Assembly: GCA_947630255.1 (NCBI GenBank)
Contig: CANRGU010000010.1
Coordinates: forward strand, 1 to 21,209
Direction: 5' to 3'
From: an uncultured Clostridia bacterium
GTDB lineage: Bacteria; Bacillota; Clostridia; TANB77; CAG-508
DNA length: 21,209 nt
How positions within the stretch are numbered: position 1 is the stretch's first letter; the number at the start of each line of letters is the position of its first letter. The position numbers were made by a program, and so were the translations under genes. Below the pieces are notes generated by a model. That model was not told the origin of the DNA, made no database searches, and saw only the letters and a list, made by a program, of their open reading frames with translations. Positions 5,817-13,203 of this stretch are shown here, piece after piece.

Positions 5817-7071
5817 ATGTTAGAAGAAAAATTTAATAAGGCAAAAACTATATTAGAGCAATATAATCAAACTCATTTATTATCACAATATGAAAAACTC
5901 GATAACGAAAAAAAAGAATATTTATTAAATCAAATTATTAATATTGATTTTGATTTAATAAATAATTTGTATGAGCAAACAAAAAAAGAAATAAAATTTG
6001 GAACAGATAAAATTGAACCAATATCGTATATAGAAAAAGAAAAATTATCAAAAGAAGAAAAAGAAAAATATTTTAAAATAGGGGCAGATGAAATAAAACA
6101 AGAAAAATTAGCAGTAGTTACAATGGCAGGAGGACAGGGTACAAGACTTCGGGCATAATGGACCAAAAGGAACTTATATGTTAAATGTAAATCCAAATGC
6201 AAAATCGCTATTTGAAATATTATGCGATAATTTAAAAAATGCAAGAGAGAAATATAATGTAACAATTCCATGGTATATAATGACAAGCAGAGAAAATAAT
6301 AATCAAACTGTAGAATTTTTTGAAAAAAATAATTATTTTAACTATCCAAAGGAAGCAATAAAATTTTTTATTCAAGGAGAACTTCCAATGGTAGATACCG
6401 AAGGAAAAATTTTGCTAAATGAAGATGGAACAATTAAAGAAGCCGCAGATGGACATGGTGGAATTTTTGAGGCAATGTTTAAAAATAATGTTGTAGAAGA
6501 TATGAAGAAAAAGAAAGTAGAATGGATTTTTATAGGGCCAATAGATAATCCACTTGCAAAAATGGTAGACGAAATATTAATAGGTTTAGCAAAAGAAAAA
6601 CAAGTATTAGAAGCTGGAAAATCATTAGTAAAAGCAAATCCAGAAGAAAAAGTAGGAGTATTCTGCAAAAAGAATGGAAAACCAAGTGTAATAGAATATA
6701 CAGAAATAACAGATGAAATGGCACATGCTGTAAATGAAAATAATAATTTAATGTATGGTGAATCTCATATAAATTGTAATATGTTTAATATTAAAGGATT
6801 AGAAATTATAGGAAATAAAAAGCTTCCTTATCATAGCGCCTTTAAAAAAGCAACATATTTAGATGAAAATGGCAATATTGTAAAATCTGATAAACCTAAT
6901 GCTTATAAATTTGAGAGTTTTATATTCGATGCATTTAATAAATTAGATGATATGTTAATTTTAAGAGTAAAAAGAGAAGAAGAATTTGCACCTGTAAAAA
7001 ATAAAGAAGGTGTAGATAGTGCAGAAACAGCAGTAGAATTATATAATAATTTTTACAATAAAATTAAATAA
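5817..7071 (+). pseudogene. UDP-sugar pyrophosphorylase (UDPGP/UAP family), frameshifted
   Basis: Two adjacent frames, 5817-6158 and about 6151-7071, together encode one UTP:hexose-1-phosphate uridylyltransferase of about 417 residues. The nucleotide-binding loop LAVVTMAGGQGTRL ends frame one at residue 111. The next expected residues, GHNGPKGTY, are encoded immediately but in the +1 frame. Dropping the C at 6150 (CTT C GGG) restores the complete motif. The second part has family blocks PWYIMTSRENNNQTVEFFE, EAADGHGGIFEAM and KVGVFCKKNGKPSVIEYTEI, which resemble eukaryotic-type UDP-GlcNAc pyrophosphorylase more than bacterial GalU. The neighbouring phosphoglucomutase suggests UDP-glucose or a related sugar. 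The rest of the gene shows no decay, so an assembly error, a very recent mutation or recoding are all possible. AAAGGAAC before the ATG at 6178 might allow reinitiation, but without the P-loop. Confidence 0.85.
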
Positions 7072-7127
7072 GTTGTTAAACGTTTCTATAAACAACAATT
7101 TATAATAAGATGAAAGGAATTAAAAAC

Positions 7128-8852
7128 ATGGGATATTTAGAAAAATATAATGAATGGCTAGAAAGTAACGAAATTGATGAAGAGACAAAAAAACTTTTAA
7201 AAGAAATAAAAGATAATGATGAAGAAATTAAAGATAGTTTTTATAAAGAATTAGAATTTGGAACAGCTGGTCTTCGTGGAGTTGTAGGTGCAGGAACTAA
7301 TAGAATGAATAAATATACAGTCGGAAAGGCAACTCAAGGACTTGCAAATTATATTATAAAAAAGAATGGACAAGAAAGAGGAGTTGCAGTTGCATATGAT
7401 TCAAGAAATATGTCTGAAGAGTTTAGTAAGCTAGCATGTTTAATTTTAAATGCTAATGGAATAAAAACATATCGATTTGAATCTTTAAGACCTACACCAG
7501 AACTATCATTTACAGTAAGAAATTTAAAATGTATTTCTGGTATAGTAATTACAGCAAGCCATAATCCGCCAAAATATAATGGATATAAGGTTTATTGGGA
7601 AGATGGAGCACAAATATCTTATCCTGTAGATGAAGAAATAACAAGAGAAGTAAAAGCAATAAATAGTTATTCAGAAATAAAGCAAATACCTGAAGAAGAA
7701 GCAGTTAAAAAGGGATTATATAATGTTATATGTGAGGAAATTGATAATAAATATATAGAATATTTAAAAAGTCTTTGCTTAAATCCAGAAATTATAAAAA
7801 AACATGCAAAAGATATAAAAATTGTTTATACACCACTTCATGGAACAGGAAAAAAATTAGCAAAAAGAATTTTAGATGAGTTAGGATTTACTAATGTGTA
7901 TTTAGTAAAAGAACAAGCAGAACCAGATGGAAAATTTCCAACAGTAACTTATCCAAATCCAGAAGATCCAGCATCTTTTGAGCTTGCATTAAAGCTTGCA
8001 AAAGAAGTAGGAGCAGATATAGTTATTGCAAATGATCCTGATGCAGACAGAATAGGACTTCATGTTAAAGATAATAAAACTGGAGAATATATATTATTTA
8101 ATGGCAATATGATAGGACTTACAGTGGCAGATTATTTAATAAATCAAAAAAGAGAAAAAGGTTTATTAGATAAAAATTCAGCATTAATAAAAACAATAGT
8201 ATCTTCTAACATGACAGATAGAATATGTGAAAAAAACAATGTTGCATTATTTGAAGTTTTAACAGGATTCAAAAATATAGCAGCAAAAATAAAAGAATTT
8301 GAAAAAAATAATACTTACAAATGTATAATGGGATACGAAGAAAGTTATGGTTGCTTAATAGGAAATGAAGTAAGAGATAAAGACGGAATAGCAGCATTAA
8401 TGCTACTTGCAGAAGCGGCAACATACTATAAAGAAAAAGGACTAACCTTATGGGATAATATGTTAAAAATGTATGAAACATATGGATATTATAAAGAAAA
8501 TCAAGTATCTATAGTTTTGGAAGGAGCAGATGGAGCTGAAAAAATAAAACAGATGATGGAAAAAGTAAGAAATAATCCACCAAAACAAATAGGAGAGTAC
8601 AAAGTAGTAAAATTTAGAGACTATTTAAACGGAACAATAAAAGAAATGGAGACAGGAGAAAGTTATAAAAAAGATTTACCAAAATCAAATGTATTATACT
8701 TTGAATTAGAAAATGATTTTTGGTGTTGCATGAGACCATCAGGAACAGAACCTAAAATAAAATTTTATATGGGAGTAAGAGGCAGCAGCTTAGAAGATGC
8801 AAATAGACTTGTAGAATCATTAACTGAAGGAATGAAAGAATTAATGAACTAA
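7128..8852 (+). CDS. pgcA: Phosphoglucomutase / phospho-sugar mutase, PgcA type
   Basis: This 574-residue alpha-D-phosphohexomutase interconverts glucose-6-phosphate and glucose-1-phosphate (possibly also mannose phosphates), feeding nucleotide-sugar synthesis. The domains appear in order. The N-terminal ELEFGTAGLRG block is followed by the catalytic serine in TASHNPPKYNGYK (Ser144). Next come the metal-binding DPDADRIG (about 303-310) and the C-terminal phosphate-binding RPSGTEPKIKFY (about 536-547). The length fits Firmicute PgcA rather than GlmM (about 450). The frame is open from 7110, but the ATG at 7128 is preferred because AAAGGA lies 9 bases upstream and MGYLEKYNEWL matches the family N terminus. 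It follows the pyrophosphorylase by about 56 bases with no terminator, so the two are probably one operon. Confidence 0.93.
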   Translation: MGYLEKYNEWLESNEIDEETKKLLKEIKDNDEEIKDSFYKELEFGTAGLRGVVGAGTNRMNKYTVGKATQGLANYIIKKNGQERGVAVAYDSRNMSEEFSKLACLILNANGIKTYRFESLRPTPELSFTVRNLKCISGIVITASHNPPKYNGYKVYWEDGAQISYPVDEEITREVKAINSYSEIKQIPEEEAVKKGLYNVICEEIDNKYIEYLKSLCLNPEIIKKHAKDIKIVYTPLHGTGKKLAKRILDELGFTNVYLVKEQAEPDGKFPTVTYPNPEDPASFELALKLAKEVGADIVIANDPDADRIGLHVKDNKTGEYILFNGNMIGLTVADYLINQKREKGLLDKNSALIKTIVSSNMTDRICEKNNVALFEVLTGFKNIAAKIKEFEKNNTYKCIMGYEESYGCLIGNEVRDKDGIAALMLLAEAATYYKEKGLTLWDNMLKMYETYGYYKENQVSIVLEGADGAEKIKQMMEKVRNNPPKQIGEYKVVKFRDYLNGTIKEMETGESYKKDLPKSNVLYFELENDFWCCMRPSGTEPKIKFYMGVRGSSLEDANRLVESLTEGMKELMN

Positions 8853-8874
8853 AACAAAAAAGAGAAAAATAGCC

Positions 8875-9585
8875 TTAGCTTTTCCACCCATTTATATTGC
8901 CTCTTTTTATTGCACCATAAATATTTGCTTTTACATTGGGAATTTCTTTTTGAAATTCCCATATTAATTTTTTTATATCTTCTCTTTTGCTATTTCCATC
9001 CATTGGGCAGCATTTAGGCATAACTTTTATATTGTTTTTTTTAACAAATGTTTTAATACTCTTTTCTGGAGCATAAATTAATGGTCTTATTAAAGTTATT
9101 TTAGATCTATCCATATAAGATGTAGGCGCGAAAGTATTAATATTTCCACCATATAGTAAATTTAAAAAGAATGTTTCTAGAACGTCATCTTCATTGTGCC
9201 CTAATGCAATTTTGTTACATCCTTCTCTAATGGCTGTGCTATTTAATATTCCTCTTCTTAAATTGGCACATAAAGAACAAGGATTTTTTTCTTTTCTAAT
9301 ATCAAATACTATTTCCTTTATATGACTTGGTTCTTCTACATATTGAACTCCAATATCTTCACAAACTTTTTTTAAGAACTCACTGCTAAAAAATTCAAAG
9401 CCCGGATTAATGCTAATTGCTATAACTTCAAACTTTTTATCATAAAACCTTTGAAGATTTTTAAGTCCCATTAATAAAGTAATAGAATCCTTCCCACCAG
9501 AAAGACCAACAGCTATTTTATCGCCATCATCTATCATATTATAATCATCTACAGCTTTTCTAATATAACTTAAAATTCGTTGCAT
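8875..9585 (-). CDS. ttcA: tRNA 2-thiocytidine synthetase TtcA-like PP-loop ATPase
   Basis: This 236-residue ATP-dependent tRNA thiolation enzyme belongs to the TtcA/TilS superfamily. It has the PP-loop SGGKDS at residues 29-34 and the CxxC pair Cys103/Cys106 in CSLCANLRRG, which in TtcA ligates an iron-sulfur cluster. The ATP-site GHNEDD lies at 129-134, and a further Cys192-Cys193 pair sits in KCCPMDG. In TtcA the enzyme makes s2C32 in a subset of tRNAs, including some arginine tRNAs. Firmicute homologues are less studied, so the tRNA target is inferred. The start has GAGGG 7 bases upstream. It is transcribed from a perfect consensus promoter (9646-9674) that is back-to-back with the tRNA-Arg promoter, and its leader begins with a palindrome. 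It is convergent with pgcA, 22 bases apart. Confidence 0.85.
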   Translation of the reverse strand: MQRILSYIRKAVDDYNMIDDGDKIAVGLSGGKDSITLLMGLKNLQRFYDKKFEVIAISINPGFEFFSSEFLKKVCEDIGVQYVEEPSHIKEIVFDIRKEKNPCSLCANLRRGILNSTAIREGCNKIALGHNEDDVLETFFLNLLYGGNINTFAPTSYMDRSKITLIRPLIYAPEKSIKTFVKKNNIKVMPKCCPMDGNSKREDIKKLIWEFQKEIPNVKANIYGAIKRGNINGWKS

Positions 9586-9609
9586 AAAATACCCTCTTTT
9601 TAATTATTT

Positions 9610-9642
9610 TGGCAAAAAAGGGGACAGACCCCTTTTTTGCCA
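9610..9642. repeat. REP-like perfect palindrome with GGGG-ACAGA-CCCC core
   Basis: Positions 9610-9623 and 9629-9642 form a perfect 14-bp inverted repeat around a 5-base loop (TGGCAAAAAAGGGG, ACAGA, CCCCTTTTTTGCCA). On either strand a GC core is followed by T6, giving terminator-like character in both directions. Short palindromes with this GGGGACAGACCCC core are, to my recollection, dispersed in many genomes and associated with REP-associated tyrosine transposases; that link is from memory. It lies between the ttcA promoter and the ttcA ribosome-binding site. Confidence 0.7.
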
Positions 9643-9645
9643 TTA

Positions 9646-9674
9646 ATTATAATATATAATAGAATTCTTGTCAA
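9646..9674 (-). promoter_or_regulatory. Perfect consensus sigma-A promoter of ttcA
   Basis: On the minus strand TTGACA (9669-9674) and TATAAT (9646-9651) are separated by 17 bases, with no mismatch to consensus. The start would be near 9640, so the RNA begins essentially at the base of the palindrome at 9610-9642. The -35 overlaps that of the divergent tRNA promoter. Confidence 0.75.
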
Positions 9675-9696
9675 AGGTGATAAAATAGTGTATAAT
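9668..9696 (+). promoter_or_regulatory. Sigma-A promoter of tRNA-Arg
   Basis: TTGTCA (9668-9673), 17 bases, then TATAAT (9691-9696) lies 11 bases upstream of the mature tRNA 5' end. Five of its six -35 bases are shared with the opposite-strand ttcA -35 box. Confidence 0.8.
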
Positions 9697-9707
9697 ATGC
9701 AATGTAT

Positions 9708-9784
9708 GCACTTATAGCTCAGTAGGATAGAGCGCTCCCCTCCTAAGGGAGAGGCCGCTGGTTCGAATCCAGCTAGGTGCACCA
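9708..9784 (+). tRNA. tRNA-Arg (anticodon CCU)
   Basis: A complete 77-base tRNA with encoded CCA. The acceptor pairs GCACTTA with TAGGTGC (one T-G wobble). The D arm is GCTC/GAGC. The anticodon arm CTCCC/GGGAG has loop CTCCTAA, so the anticodon is CCT (CCU), reading AGG. The T arm is GCTGG-TTCGAAT-CCAGC. A consensus promoter lies 11 bases upstream. No clear terminator separates it from tadA at 9848, so they may be cotranscribed. A 61-codon antisense frame across it is a common tRNA artefact. Confidence 0.97.
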
Positions 9785-9847
9785 TAAGTTTGAACTTAAC
9801 AATTTCGCAATGAATAATTAAATGTAAAAATTTGGTTTAGGTGAAAA

Positions 9848-10315
9848 ATGGCAGATAAAGAAAAATTTATGAAAGAGGCTTTAAAAGAAGCCAAGAAAGC
9901 GTATGAAAAAGAGGAAATACCAGTAGGTGCAGTTATTGTTAAAGATGGAAAAATAATTGCAAAAGCTCATAATTTAAAAGAATCAAAAAAGAGCAGTATA
10001 TCTCATGCAGAAATATTGGCAATTACAAAAGCTAATAAAAAATTAAAAGCATGGAGACTAGAAAATTGCGAAATGTATATAACGCTAGAACCTTGCATGA
10101 TGTGCATGGGGGCGATTATAAATGCAAGAATTAAAAAAATATATATAGGAACTTTAGATCCAAAAACAGGTGCATGTGAATCTGTAATAAATATTGACAA
10201 TTATAAATTTAATCACACAGTTGAAATTGAAACAGGAATACTAAAAGAAGAATGTGAATATATTTTAAAAGATTTTTTTAAAATGTTAAGAAAGAAAAAA
10301 CGGAGGAAAAAATGA
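9848..10315 (+). CDS. tadA: tRNA-specific adenosine deaminase
   Basis: TadA deaminates A34 to inosine in tRNA-Arg(ACG). The 155-residue protein has the zinc-dependent cytidine/deoxycytidylate deaminase fold. His53 and Glu55 lie in SISHAEILAI and the metal-binding Cys83/Cys86 in LEPCMMCMGAIINARI. Length and motifs are typical. The start is supported by TAGGTG about 6 bases upstream. The C-terminal tail is strongly basic (RKKKRRKK), and its codons CGG AGG double as the ribosome-binding site of the next gene, which overlaps the stop codon by 4 bases (ATGA). Position upstream of the SRP RNA and dnaX matches the conserved Bacillus order tadA-scr-dnaX. Confidence 0.95.
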   Translation: MADKEKFMKEALKEAKKAYEKEEIPVGAVIVKDGKIIAKAHNLKESKKSSISHAEILAITKANKKLKAWRLENCEMYITLEPCMMCMGAIINARIKKIYIGTLDPKTGACESVINIDNYKFNHTVEIETGILKEECEYILKDFFKMLRKKKRRKK

Positions 10316-11058
10316 AACAAAATAGTTTCTCTAGAAAAAGAATTATACATATATGTATAATTACATTTATATTAATAATGCTAATAGTAGTTGCTTCAAC
10401 TCTTATGCTTAGATATAACATTGAAGGAGAAGAAAATTTACCATTTAATTTAAATGAAATAAGTGTTGTAAGCACAGCAGAGTCAAATATTAAGCAAGGT
10501 GAAGAAAATAAATGGAATGCAGACATTCTGCAAAAAAATGATATTTTTTTTGTAATAGGAAAAAATGATAATTATAATAAAGAAGTTGTAATAAAAAAAG
10601 TAAGATTTGAAAACTTTCAAATAACAAAGCCTAACGAAAATATGAAAATAAATATATATAGACCATCTACATCAGTAAATGCATATAATTATGTAGATGA
10701 ATATAAAGTTGAAAATTCTTTAGAATATTTAGGTGCACAAAATACAAATACAGAAACACTTCAGATTAATAATCAAGGAGGCATAATAGGATTTAGTATA
10801 GTTTCTGACAACTCATGGAAATATGTATTTAGCAAAGATGAAAAATTGCCAAGTGATGGAAGATTGCTTGCAAAAGCTGGTGTAGAGGAAGAAGATATAA
10901 GTTTTCAGATTTCGTTTGACCTTATAATAGAAACTGAGTCTGAGCATAAATTTAAATCAAATATAACACTAGATTTACCTACAGGTAATATATTAGAAAA
11001 AGGAGTAGGAACTTTTGAAGATAAGCAGCTACAAAATGTTGTATTTAAAAGATTTTAA
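10312..11058 (+). CDS. Hypothetical membrane-anchored extracytoplasmic protein
   Basis: I do not recognise the family of this 248-residue protein. A basic N terminus (MKQNSFSRKR) is followed by one strong transmembrane segment (about residues 11-34). The remainder is hydrophilic, rich in beta-strand-like stretches and free of cysteine, so it is probably an extracytoplasmic domain anchored by its N terminus. There is no lipobox. The C-terminal half (residues about 195-248) reads as regular beta strands (FQISFDLIIETE, KFKSNITLDLPTG), suggesting a beta sandwich. The ATG overlaps the tadA stop codon (ATGA), with its SD GGAGG inside the end of tadA, so the two are translationally coupled. It interrupts the otherwise conserved tadA-SRP RNA-dnaX order. 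Confidence 0.82.
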   Translation: MKQNSFSRKRIIHICIITFILIMLIVVASTLMLRYNIEGEENLPFNLNEISVVSTAESNIKQGEENKWNADILQKNDIFFVIGKNDNYNKEVVIKKVRFENFQITKPNENMKINIYRPSTSVNAYNYVDEYKVENSLEYLGAQNTNTETLQINNQGGIIGFSIVSDNSWKYVFSKDEKLPSDGRLLAKAGVEEEDISFQISFDLIIETESEHKFKSNITLDLPTGNILEKGVGTFEDKQLQNVVFKRF

Positions 11059-11079
11059 AAAAGATTAATAATAAAAGAC

Positions 11080-11108
11080 TTGATTATCTGGTAATAAAAT
11101 TATATAAT
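11080..11108 (+). promoter_or_regulatory. Sigma-A promoter of the SRP RNA gene
   Basis: TTGATT (11080-11085), 17 bases, then a perfect TATAAT (11103-11108) predicts a start near 11115, shortly before the SRP RNA helix. It probably also drives dnaX-ybaB-recR by read-through. Confidence 0.75.
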
Positions 11109-11124
11109 CAAATAGCAAAAAATA

Positions 11125-11243
11125 AGTTAACTTTTGTATGGAGAGTAATTCAATAGAAAACTATGAATCTCGTCAGGTCCGGAAGGAAGCAGCGATAAGT
11201 AGCCAAATTCTATGTGAATTGCTTTCCATAGAGAAGTTAACTT
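11125..11243 (+). ncRNA. ffs: Bacterial signal recognition particle RNA
   Basis: The invariant SRP RNA tetraloop and Ffh-binding region GTCAGGTCCGGAAGGAAGCA lies at 11172-11191. Flanking arms TATGGAGAG (11137-11145) and CTTTCCATA (11222-11230), together with AATTCA/TGAATT and TAGAA/TTCTA, give the usual rod of about 94 bases of the small 4.5S-like type without an Alu domain. An outer repeat AGTTAACTT (11125-11133) / AAGTTAACT (11234-11242) extends the helix and may mark the precursor processed by RNases. The RNA scaffolds Ffh for cotranslational membrane targeting. No terminator separates it from dnaX, whose ATG is at 11263. Confidence 0.95.
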
Positions 11244-11262
11244 ATAATTTAGGGGGTAAGAA

Positions 11263-12846
11263 ATGTCATACACAGCACTATATAGAAAATTTAGACCATC
11301 AACTTTTAGTGAAATGGTTGGACAAGAACATATTACAGATACTTTGCGAAAGCAAGTTATAGCTGGAAGAGTTGGACATGCTTACCTATTTAATGGTGGG
11401 AGAGGAACAGGAAAAACCTCTGCTGCAAAGATACTAGCAAGGGCAGTTAATTGCCTAAATCCACATGATGGAGAACCTTGTAACGAGTGTGAAATATGTA
11501 AGGCAATACTTTCAGGTTCACTTACAGATGTTGTGGAAATGGATGCTGCGTCAAATAATAGTGTTGAAGATATAAGAAGTATTAGAGATGAAGTAAATTT
11601 TCTACCAACCCGTGCAAAATATAGAGTATACATTATAGATGAGGTTCATATGCTATCAACAGGAGCATTTAACGCCTTATTAAAAACGTTAGAAGAGCCC
11701 CCAGAGCATGTTAAATTTATACTTGCAACAACAGAACCACAAAAATTACCTGCAACTATTCTTTCAAGATGTCAAAGATTTGATTTTAAAAGAATTTCAA
11801 ATGAAGATATACAAAAGAGATTAAAAATAATCTGCAAAGAAAGCAATATAGAAATTACAGATGAAGCACTAAAAATTATAGCAGTTCTTTCAGAAGGAGC
11901 AATGCGTGATGCAATAAGTATATTAGAAAGATGCACAGGAGAACAAAAAGGGTTAATTGATGAAAACGTTGTGAGGGACTTAGTTGGAATTCCTAGAACC
12001 ACACAAATACATTCTATTGTAAAGAGCATAATAGAACACAATGTAGATGAATTAATTAAAAATACAAATAATATAATAAATGAGGGAAAAGATATTGACA
12101 ATTTTTTATGGGAAATAATTAAATACATAAAAGATGTATTAGTATATAAATCAAGTAAAAAATTAGAGATATATAATAACGATGAAAAACAACAAATAAA
12201 TGAAATAGCAGAAAAAACTTCTAAAGAAAAGTTATTACAATTAATTTATGAATTATCGGAATTAGCAAATAAAATTAAGTGGTCTTCTCAAAAAACAATA
12301 ATGTTTGAAGCAGGAATGATGAAAGCTACTATGGAAGTTAATTTAGAAAATGAAAATACTAACCATGTAAATGGTAACAATAATATTTCTTTGAGTACTA
12401 ATAAGGCAGTAGAAAATAAAACAATAGAAAAGGTTAATGAAGCGGTAGAGAATAAGTCTGCGCAAAAAATTGTAAAAGACGAAATTAAAAAAAATAAGGT
12501 AGGGTTAACTGGGGGGAACCTTACATATTGGAATAATGTAATTAATAAAATAAAAGAAAATGGCAAAATGGGGATATATGTTAATCTAATAGGAAGTACT
12601 GCAAGAGAAGTAAATGATATGACAATAGAAGTGACTATAGCAAATCAAAATTCTTTTGCAAAAAATATTTTAGAAAGTCATGAAAATAAAGCAGAAATAG
12701 AAAAAATTGCATCTATTGAAGCTGGAAAAACTATGAATATAAAATTTGTAAGTAGTGAAGATAAAAAAAAAGCTGATTTAAAAAATAATTCTATTGAAAA
12801 TATGATAAATAATTTAGATATACCAATAAATATTATAGATGAATAA
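11263..12846 (+). CDS. dnaX: DNA polymerase III subunit gamma/tau
   Basis: DnaX is the AAA+ clamp-loader ATPase of the replisome. The 527-residue protein has Walker A GGRGTGKT at 45-52 and zinc-finger cysteines at 64, 73, 76 and 79. Walker B IIDEVHM begins at about 124, followed by LLKTLEEPPEHVKFILATTE and the SRC sensor (168-170). Domain III follows to about residue 365, then a low-complexity Asn/Lys/Glu linker (about 365-415) and a tau-specific C-terminal domain. The start is preceded by AGGGGGT. In the linker, at 12487-12524, an A8 run, an in-register -1 stop and a stem-loop form a candidate frameshift signal that would give a 411-residue gamma-like product. Upstream is the SRP RNA, downstream ybaB and recR. 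Confidence 0.97.
   Translation: MSYTALYRKFRPSTFSEMVGQEHITDTLRKQVIAGRVGHAYLFNGGRGTGKTSAAKILARAVNCLNPHDGEPCNECEICKAILSGSLTDVVEMDAASNNSVEDIRSIRDEVNFLPTRAKYRVYIIDEVHMLSTGAFNALLKTLEEPPEHVKFILATTEPQKLPATILSRCQRFDFKRISNEDIQKRLKIICKESNIEITDEALKIIAVLSEGAMRDAISILERCTGEQKGLIDENVVRDLVGIPRTTQIHSIVKSIIEHNVDELIKNTNNIINEGKDIDNFLWEIIKYIKDVLVYKSSKKLEIYNNDEKQQINEIAEKTSKEKLLQLIYELSELANKIKWSSQKTIMFEAGMMKATMEVNLENENTNHVNGNNNISLSTNKAVENKTIEKVNEAVENKSAQKIVKDEIKKNKVGLTGGNLTYWNNVINKIKENGKMGIYVNLIGSTAREVNDMTIEVTIANQNSFAKNILESHENKAEIEKIASIEAGKTMNIKFVSSEDKKKADLKNNSIENMINNLDIPINIIDE
12487..12524 (+). promoter_or_regulatory. Candidate dnaX -1 frameshift / slippage cassette
   Basis: Codons 409-412 read AAA AAA AAT AAG and contain the slippery heptamer A AAA AAT (12489-12495). 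A -1 shift puts TAA (12495-12497) directly in the decoding site, ending translation after 411 residues. Adding one A by polymerase slippage on the A8 run gives the same stop. Three bases later GTAGGGTT (12499-12506) can pair with AACCTTAC (12517-12524), with one wobble pair, around a G-rich loop. I saw no upstream SD-like stimulator. Confidence 0.45.
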
Positions 12847-12860
12847 AGGAGGATTTTATA

Positions 12861-13202
12861 ATGTCAAAAAGAGGAGGGTTCCCAGGAATGGGTGGCTTTG
12901 GAGGAATGAATATTAATCAATTAATGAAAGAAGCCAAAAAAATGCAGGCAGATTTAGAAAAATCACAGGAAGAATTACAATCAAAGGAATTTGAAGCAAC
13001 TGCTGGTGGAGGAGCAATAAGCGTAAAAGTTGGTGGCAATAAAGAAATAAAAGAAATAAACATAAGCAAAGATGTTGTTGATCCTGATGATGTAGAAATG
13101 TTGCAAGATTTAATTATTACGTGCATTAACGAGGCACTAAGAAAAGTTGACAGTGCACAAAATGCTTCTATGAGTAAATTTAATTTACCGGGGATGATGT
13201 AA
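12861..13202 (+). CDS. ybaB: YbaB/EbfC family nucleoid-associated protein
   Basis: The 113-residue protein has the typical Gly/Met-rich N terminus (GGFPGMGGFGGM). It continues with the coiled-coil-forming NINQLMKEAKKMQADLEKSQ and the conserved EATAGGGAISVKVGGN, then the DPDDVEMLQDLI helix and a short tail ending in LPGMM. YbaB proteins are homodimeric DNA-binding proteins with a tweezer fold, encoded between dnaX and recR across bacteria. Their exact role is unsettled; nucleoid organisation and a link to recombination have been proposed. The start has AAAGGAGG 9 bases upstream. It lies 14 bases after dnaX, and its stop codon is one base from the recR start, consistent with one operon. Confidence 0.95.
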   Translation: MSKRGGFPGMGGFGGMNINQLMKEAKKMQADLEKSQEELQSKEFEATAGGGAISVKVGGNKEIKEINISKDVVDPDDVEMLQDLIITCINEALRKVDSAQNASMSKFNLPGMM

Positions 13203-13203
13203 T

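Noticed and set aside
7072..7110. Small inverted repeat GTTGTT/AACAAC between the pyrophosphorylase gene and pgcA
   Set aside because: Six base pairs with a long loop and no T-tract; too weak to call a terminator.
9600..9785. 61-codon minus-strand frame with GFEPAASPLGGERS-type sequence
   Set aside because: It is the antisense translation of tRNA-Arg plus the adjacent palindrome, a well-known annotation artefact.
11138..11362. 74-codon plus-strand frame spanning the SRP RNA
   Set aside because: It overlaps the SRP RNA and the start of dnaX in another frame and has no SD of its own.
12769..12777. A9 run near the 3' end of dnaX as a second slippage site
   Set aside because: It lies only about 25 codons from the end, has no associated stem-loop that I could see, and would change little of the product.
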